42,146 nt of DNA from contig DRKP01000021.1 of assembly GCA_011051715.1 (NCBI GenBank), positions 1 through 42,146 on the forward strand, given 5' to 3'. The notes below the pieces were generated by a model. That model was not told the origin of the DNA. It did no database searches and worked only from the letters and a program-made list of their open reading frames with translations. The stretch comes from Sedimenticola thiotaurini. Its GTDB lineage: Bacteria; Pseudomonadota; Gammaproteobacteria; Chromatiales; Chromatiaceae. The position numbers were made by a program, and so were the translations under genes. Shown here in pieces: positions 38,122 to 42,146 of this stretch. The first letter of the stretch is position 1. Every line of letters begins with the position of its first letter.

Positions 38122-39039
38122 TCAGTCGACCGGTACCGACTCCAGCAGCTCGCGCACCAGGGTCTCGCCCTCCTCCACCCCGGTGTCACCGCTGCGCTGC
38201 AGCCGGTGCCCGGCCACCGCCGGCAGCACCGCCTGCACATCCTCCGGCAGCAGCTGGAAGCGGTCCTCCAGCAGGGCCCAGGCGCGGGCGCTGCGCAGCA
38301 GGCCGAGGCCGGCACGGGGAGAGAGACCGTGGTGGAAGCGGTCGCTGTCGCGACTGCGGGCCAGCAGCGCCTGGCAATAGTCGAGAATGGCGTCGGAGAC
38401 GTGCACCCGCTCCACTTCGTGCTGCCACTGCAGCAGCCGCTCCGGGGTGGTGGCGGGGTCGAGGGCCTCGATCAGGAGGCGGCGGTCCTCCCCCGCCAGC
38501 AGCCGCCGTTCCGAGGCGGGGTCCGGATAGCCGAGGCGGATCCGCATCAGGAAGCGGTCGAGCTGGGATTCCGGCAGCGGGAAGGTGCCGATCTGGTGGG
38601 CCGGGTTCTGGGTGGCGATGACGAAGAAGGGCTCGGGCAGGGCCCGGGTCTCCCCCTCGGCCGTCACCTGGCGCTCCTCCATCGCCTCCAGCAGGGCGCT
38701 CTGGGCCTTGGGCGTGGCGCGGTTGATCTCGTCCGCCAGCACCAGCTGGGAGAAGATCGGCCCCGGGTGGAAATGGAAACCGGAACGGTTGCGGTCGTAC
38801 ACCGCCACCCCGAGGATATCCGCCGGCAGCAGGTCGGAGGTGAACTGGATGCGCTGGTACTGAAGTCCGGTGAGCCGTGCCAGCAGATGGGCCAGGGTGG
38901 TCTTGCCGACGCCGGGAAGGTCCTCGATCAACAGGTGACCGCGGGCCAGCAGGCAGGTGAGGGCCAGCCGCAGGGTCCGCTCCTTGCCGAGGATGATACG
39001 GCCGGCCTGCTCCAGCAGTCGCGCGGGGGAGTCGTCCAT
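38122..39039 (-). CDS. MoxR family AAA+ ATPase
   Basis: Chaperone-like AAA+ ATPase of 305 residues. Walker A is [12 protein letters not shown], Walker [25 protein letters not shown] (in part LADEINRA), sensor 1 FFVIATQNP and sensor 2 [10 protein letters not shown]. The ATG 39039 begins [13 protein letters not shown], the usual start. First gene of a three-gene operon with DUF58 and TgpA, divergent from mnmG. Confidence 0.92.
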   Translation of the reverse strand: MDDSPARLLEQAGRIILGKERTLRLALTCLLARGHLLIEDLPGVGKTTLAHLLARLTGLQYQRIQFTSDLLPADILGVAVYDRNRSGFHFHPGPIFSQLVLADEINRATPKAQSALLEAMEERQVTAEGETRALPEPFFVIATQNPAHQIGTFPLPESQLDRFLMRIRLGYPDPASERRLLAGEDRRLLIEALDPATTPERLLQWQHEVERVHVSDAILDYCQALLARSRDSDRFHHGLSPRAGLGLLRSARAWALLEDRFQLLPEDVQAVLPAVAGHRLQRSGDTGVEEGETLVRELLESVPVD

Positions 39040-39152
39040 CGGCCTATTGTAGCGGCATCGGCGCCGGGATCTGTACGCCGCGACAAGGCCGCCGGACCCT
39101 CCCTGTGAAAAGGCCGGCCGTCGTCGCGACCGGCCCCGGTCCGGCTCCGGTA

Positions 39153-39158
39153 TATAAT
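39153..39158 (+). promoter_or_regulatory. Candidate -10 box of mnmG promoter
   Basis: A perfect TATAAT lies 31 bp before the mnmG start in the 149-bp divergent spacer. No good -35 is seen at 16-18 bp upstream. Confidence 0.5.
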
Positions 39159-39188
39159 GGACCATTTCCTGAACGGTCCGGTCATCCC

Positions 39189-41063
39189 ATGTTCTGCACC
39201 GAAAGCTACGACGTCATCGTGGTGGGCGGCGGCCACGCCGGCACCGAGGCGGCCCTGGCCGCGGCGCGCATGGGCGCCCGCACCCTGCTGCTCAGCCACA
39301 ACATCGAGACCCTGGGCCAGATGAGCTGCAATCCGGCCATCGGTGGTATCGGCAAGGGGCACCTGGTGAAGGAGGTGGATGCCCTCGGCGGAGCGATGGC
39401 GCTGGCGGCGGACGTGGCCGGGATCCAGTTCCGCATCCTCAATGCACGCAAGGGACCGGCGGTGCGCGCCACCCGCGCCCAGGCCGACCGCCAGCTCTAC
39501 CGGATGGCGATCCGCCGGGCACTGGAGAACCAGCCGGACCTGCAGCTGTTCCAGCAGGCGGTGGACGACCTGATGGTGGAACAGGGGCGGGTGACCGGGG
39601 GGGTCACCGCCATGGGACTGCGCTTTCGCGCCGGTGCCGTGGTGCTGGCCACCGGCACCTTTCTCGGCGGGCGCATCCACATCGGCCTGAGCAACCACCC
39701 GGGCGGCCGGGCCGGGGATCCGCCGGCAAATGCCCTGGCGGCGCGGCTGCGGGAGCTGCCGCTGCGGGTGGAACGGTTGAAGACGGGTACCCCGCCACGC
39801 ATCGACCGGCGCAGCATCGACTACTCCCGTCTGCAGGAGCAGCCGGGAGACGTGCCAACGCCGGTGTTCTCGTTCCTCGGCTCGCGCGAGCAGCATCCGC
39901 CCCAGCTCAGCTGCCACATCACCCATACCAATGCCCGCACCCACGACATCATCCGTGGCGGCATGTCCCGCTCGCCGCTCTACACCGGCATGATCGAGGG
40001 CGTCGGGCCGCGCTACTGCCCCTCCATCGAGGACAAGGTGGTGCGTTTCGCCGATCGTGAATCGCACCAGATCTTCATCGAACCGGAGGGGCTGGAGAGC
40101 AACGAGGTCTATCCCAACGGCATCTCCACCTCCCTCCCCTTCGACGTCCAGCTGGAGCTGGTCCGTTCGATGGAGGGATTCGAGCGTGCCCGGATCACCC
40201 GTCCCGGCTACGCCATCGAATACGACTTCTTCGATCCCCGCGACCTGCGCCCCGGCCTGGAGTGCCGTTCCATCGAGGGGCTCTTCTTCGCCGGCCAGAT
40301 CAACGGCACCACCGGCTACGAGGAGGCGGCGGCCCAGGGCCTGCTGGCCGGTGCCAACGCGGTGCTGAAGGTACGTGGCCGGGAGCCCTGGAGCCCGCGC
40401 CGGGACCAGGCCTACCTGGGGGTGATGGTGGACGACCTGGTCACCCGCGGTACCCGGGAGCCCTATCGCATGTTCACCAGCCGCGCCGAGTTCCGCCTGC
40501 TGCTGCGGGAGGACAACGCCGACCTGCGCCTGACGGAACAGGGCCGGGCGCTGGGACTGGTGGACGACCGGCGCTGGCGCGCCTTCTGCGACAAGCGCGA
40601 GGCGATCGAACGGGAGCAGGAGCGGCTGCGGGGGATCCTGGTGCGGCCCGGCACCGACCTCGGCGAGCGGGTGGCGGCCGCGCTGGACAGCCCGATCTCC
40701 AAGGAGGTGCGGGCACTGGAGCTGCTGGCGCGGCCGGAGGTGGGATACGGGGCGCTGACCCGGATCGCCGGGCTGGGACCACCGGTGGCGGACCCGCAGG
40801 TGGCCGATCAGCTGGAGATCCAGGCCCGCTACGCCGGCTACATCGGGCGCCAGCAGGAGGAGATCGAACGCCTGCGCAGCCGCGAGGCCCAGCCGCTGCC
40901 GGCGGATCTGGACTACGACCGGGTGCGCGGTCTCTCCAGCGAGGTGCGGGAGAAGCTGAAGCAGGCCCGCCCCGCCACCATCGGCCAGGCCGGGCGCCTG
41001 CCCGGGGTCACGCCGGCGGCGGTCTCCCTGCTGCTGATCCACCTGAAGAGACGGGCCGGCTGA
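39189..41063 (+). CDS. mnmG: tRNA uridine-5-carboxymethylaminomethyl modification enzyme MnmG
   Basis: FAD-dependent partner of MnmE in U34 modification, 624 residues. The FAD fold begins [23 protein letters not shown], followed by [29 protein letters not shown] and a [21 protein letters not shown] motif. ATG 39189 is the family start; the frame is open further upstream. It overlaps rsmG by one base (TGATG). Confidence 0.97.
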   Translation: MFCTESYDVIVVGGGHAGTEAALAAARMGARTLLLSHNIETLGQMSCNPAIGGIGKGHLVKEVDALGGAMALAADVAGIQFRILNARKGPAVRATRAQADRQLYRMAIRRALENQPDLQLFQQAVDDLMVEQGRVTGGVTAMGLRFRAGAVVLATGTFLGGRIHIGLSNHPGGRAGDPPANALAARLRELPLRVERLKTGTPPRIDRRSIDYSRLQEQPGDVPTPVFSFLGSREQHPPQLSCHITHTNARTHDIIRGGMSRSPLYTGMIEGVGPRYCPSIEDKVVRFADRESHQIFIEPEGLESNEVYPNGISTSLPFDVQLELVRSMEGFERARITRPGYAIEYDFFDPRDLRPGLECRSIEGLFFAGQINGTTGYEEAAAQGLLAGANAVLKVRGREPWSPRRDQAYLGVMVDDLVTRGTREPYRMFTSRAEFRLLLREDNADLRLTEQGRALGLVDDRRWRAFCDKREAIEREQERLRGILVRPGTDLGERVAAALDSPISKEVRALELLARPEVGYGALTRIAGLGPPVADPQVADQLEIQARYAGYIGRQQEEIERLRSREAQPLPADLDYDRVRGLSSEVREKLKQARPATIGQAGRLPGVTPAAVSLLLIHLKRRAG

Positions 41064-41707
41064 TGGCCGCCGCGGATCACCATCCCGCCTGGGCCGGCCA
41101 GCTCGCCTCGGGCCTGGCGGCAATGGGCCTCGGCCTGGAACCGCCACAGCGGGACGTCCTGCTCGACTACCTGGCCCTGCTGCGGAAGTGGAACCGGGCC
41201 TACAATCTCACCGCCGTCCGCGACCCCCTGGAGATGGTGCCGCGGCAACTGCTCGACTCCCTCTCCATCCGCCACCTGCTGCAGGGGGAACGGCTGCTGG
41301 ACGTGGGCACCGGCCCGGGCCTGCCCGGCATCCCGCTGGCGATCGCCGAACCGGAGCGCCGTTTCGTCCTGCTCGATGCCAACGGCAAGAAGACCCGTTT
41401 CGTGCAGCAGGCGATCTTCGAACTGGGGCTGGCCAATGCGGCCACGGTGCAGGGGCGGGTCGAGACCTTCCGGCCCGAGGCCCCGTTCGACACCATCGTC
41501 TCCCGCGCCTTCGCCCCGCTGCCGCGGATGGTGGCGCTGACCGGGCAGCTGCTGGCGGCCGGTGGCCTGCTGCTGGCGATGAAGGGGGTGCTGCCGGCGG
41601 CGGAGATGGCACAGCTGCGCCGGCAGGGGTTCAGGGTCGAAAGCGAACGGCTGCAGGTCCCGGGCAGCGACGGCGAGCGCCACGCCATCCTCTGTCGGCG
41701 GGCCTGA
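41063..41707 (+). CDS. rsmG: 16S rRNA m7G527 methyltransferase RsmG
   Basis: SAM-dependent methyltransferase modifying G527 of 16S rRNA; 214 residues. The family features are LLRKWNRAYNLTAVRDP, the SAM motif LLDVGTGPGLPGIPLAI, LLDANGKKTRFVQQAI, and VSRAFAPLPRMV. It follows mnmG with a one-base overlap. Usually parA-parB come next, but here the downstream gene is different. Confidence 0.96.
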   Translation: MAAADHHPAWAGQLASGLAAMGLGLEPPQRDVLLDYLALLRKWNRAYNLTAVRDPLEMVPRQLLDSLSIRHLLQGERLLDVGTGPGLPGIPLAIAEPERRFVLLDANGKKTRFVQQAIFELGLANAATVQGRVETFRPEAPFDTIVSRAFAPLPRMVALTGQLLAAGGLLLAMKGVLPAAEMAQLRRQGFRVESERLQVPGSDGERHAILCRRA

Positions 41708-41740
41708 TTCCGCGTCGGCTGGCGGCCCGGAGTGGCCGCG

Positions 41741-41760
41741 GGCGGCAAAGGGTTGCCGCC
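41741..41760 (+). terminator. Hairpin after rsmG
   Basis: GGCGGCAA (41741-41748) and TTGCCGCC (41753-41760) form a perfect 8-bp stem with a 4-nt loop, 34 bp after the rsmG stop. There is no T-run, so termination is only suggested. Confidence 0.4.
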
Positions 41761-41881
41761 GGCGGATGGGTCTGTCCCCCGTTCCCGCCCCAACCCGTTG
41801 ATCGGCCGACTCATCCGCCGGCTGGCCCGGCTCTTGCTACCTGTTTCGCAGATCCACTGGCCAGTCATCCAGGAGCCGTCC

Positions 41882-42146
41882 ATGAAACGGGTACGCCCCA
41901 CCGTCCTGATCGCCATCGTCGTCGCCCTCTCCGCCGCCATCCTGCTGTACGGCGCCGCCCCTGGCTGGCTCATCGTCCTGGCCGGGCTCCTGTTCGTGGC
42001 CGGCGGCACCCTGCTGGGAACCCTGATCAGCGAGGGGATGGAGCAGACCCGCAACGTGCTGACCTCGATACCGGCCCTGTTCCGCCACTCCCTGGCCCCG
42101 CTCGCCATCGATCCGACACCCTTCCTCGAGGTCTCGGAGGCGCACC
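41882..42146 (+). CDS. MotA/TolQ-like membrane protein (5' part only)
   Basis: The first 88 residues of a gene cut by the window edge. Two membrane helices are predicted (VLIAIVVALSAAILLYGA and LIVLAGLLFVAGGTLLGTLIS). The GGTLLGTLIS-EGMEQTRNVLTSI pattern resembles the N-terminus of MotA/PomA-type stator proteins (IVxGGTxxATLI). The rest of the protein would be needed to confirm this. An AGGAG lies about 8 bases before the ATG. The gene is separated from rsmG by about 170 bp. Confidence 0.5.
   Translation, partial: MKRVRPTVLIAIVVALSAAILLYGAAPGWLIVLAGLLFVAGGTLLGTLISEGMEQTRNVLTSIPALFRHSLAPLAIDPTPFLEVSEAH

Noticed and set aside
38928-41147. 739-codon open frame antisense to mnmG
   Set aside because: mnmG has full-length, motif-complete homology; the antisense frame shows no recognisable motif.

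Overview
The window is a GC-rich chromosomal segment around the replication origin of a gammaproteobacterium. The gene order (gyrB-recF-dnaN-dnaA, then rpmH-rnpA-yidC-mnmE, then mnmG-rsmG), a type I glutamine synthetase with the adenylylation tyrosine at residue 397, an NtrB/NtrC pair and Pseudomonas-type parS sites all fit this class. I lean toward a Chromatiales-like lineage by inference only. There are no rRNA or tRNA genes, IS transposases, prophage genes or CRISPR arrays. The non-core content is mainly small palindromic repeats and short operons.

Layout. 1-4000: pyrD (class 1B), a cNMP-binding/HDOD regulator, a TlpA-like thioredoxin and endonuclease V, all on +, lying between two inverted copies of a MITE-like repeat. 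4000-9720: a conserved hypothetical gene, a nested palindrome, then ntrC, ntrB, a DUF4124 gene and glnA, all on -. Sigma-54 promoters and NtrC sites stand in front of ntrB and glnA. 9700-12145: a tightly overlapping operon (PP-loop tRNA-thiolase-like protein, TusA-like sulfur carrier, CDF metal transporter). 12230-16724: a second operon (phosphate-binding-like periplasmic protein, outer-membrane barrel, membrane GGDEF/EAL protein with a periplasmic CX3CH motif). 17040-21853: glyQ-glyS, a MazG-like hydrolase, a GmhB-like HAD protein lacking two catalytic aspartates, and a PlsC-like acyltransferase. 22016-22726: AlaX-type editing hydrolase.

22875-33606 is the origin core. gyrB, recF, dnaN and dnaA run leftward; rpmH, rnpA, yidC and mnmE run rightward, so transcription diverges as expected from forks leaving this region. 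The dnaA-dnaN spacer has a very AT-rich stretch and four DnaA-box-like 9-mers and is the best oriC candidate. Two perfect 16-bp parS palindromes lie inside recF. The recF-dnaN spacer is enlarged to about 460 bp by two dispersed-repeat remnants, and yidD is missing between rnpA and yidC.

33607-42146: mnmE is separated from mnmG by a 162-bp MITE with perfect 19-bp ends, a beta-hydroxyacid-dehydrogenase-like gene, and a leftward MoxR-DUF58-TgpA operon. Then come mnmG-rsmG and the 5' end of a MotA/TolQ-like membrane gene cut by the window edge. The most interesting signals are the sigma-54/NtrC architecture at ntrB with a predicted near-leaderless transcript, the possible heme-binding sensor in the GGDEF/EAL operon, the Fe-S-type PP-loop/TusA/CDF operon, the catalytically depleted GmhB homolog and the three MITE-like families.
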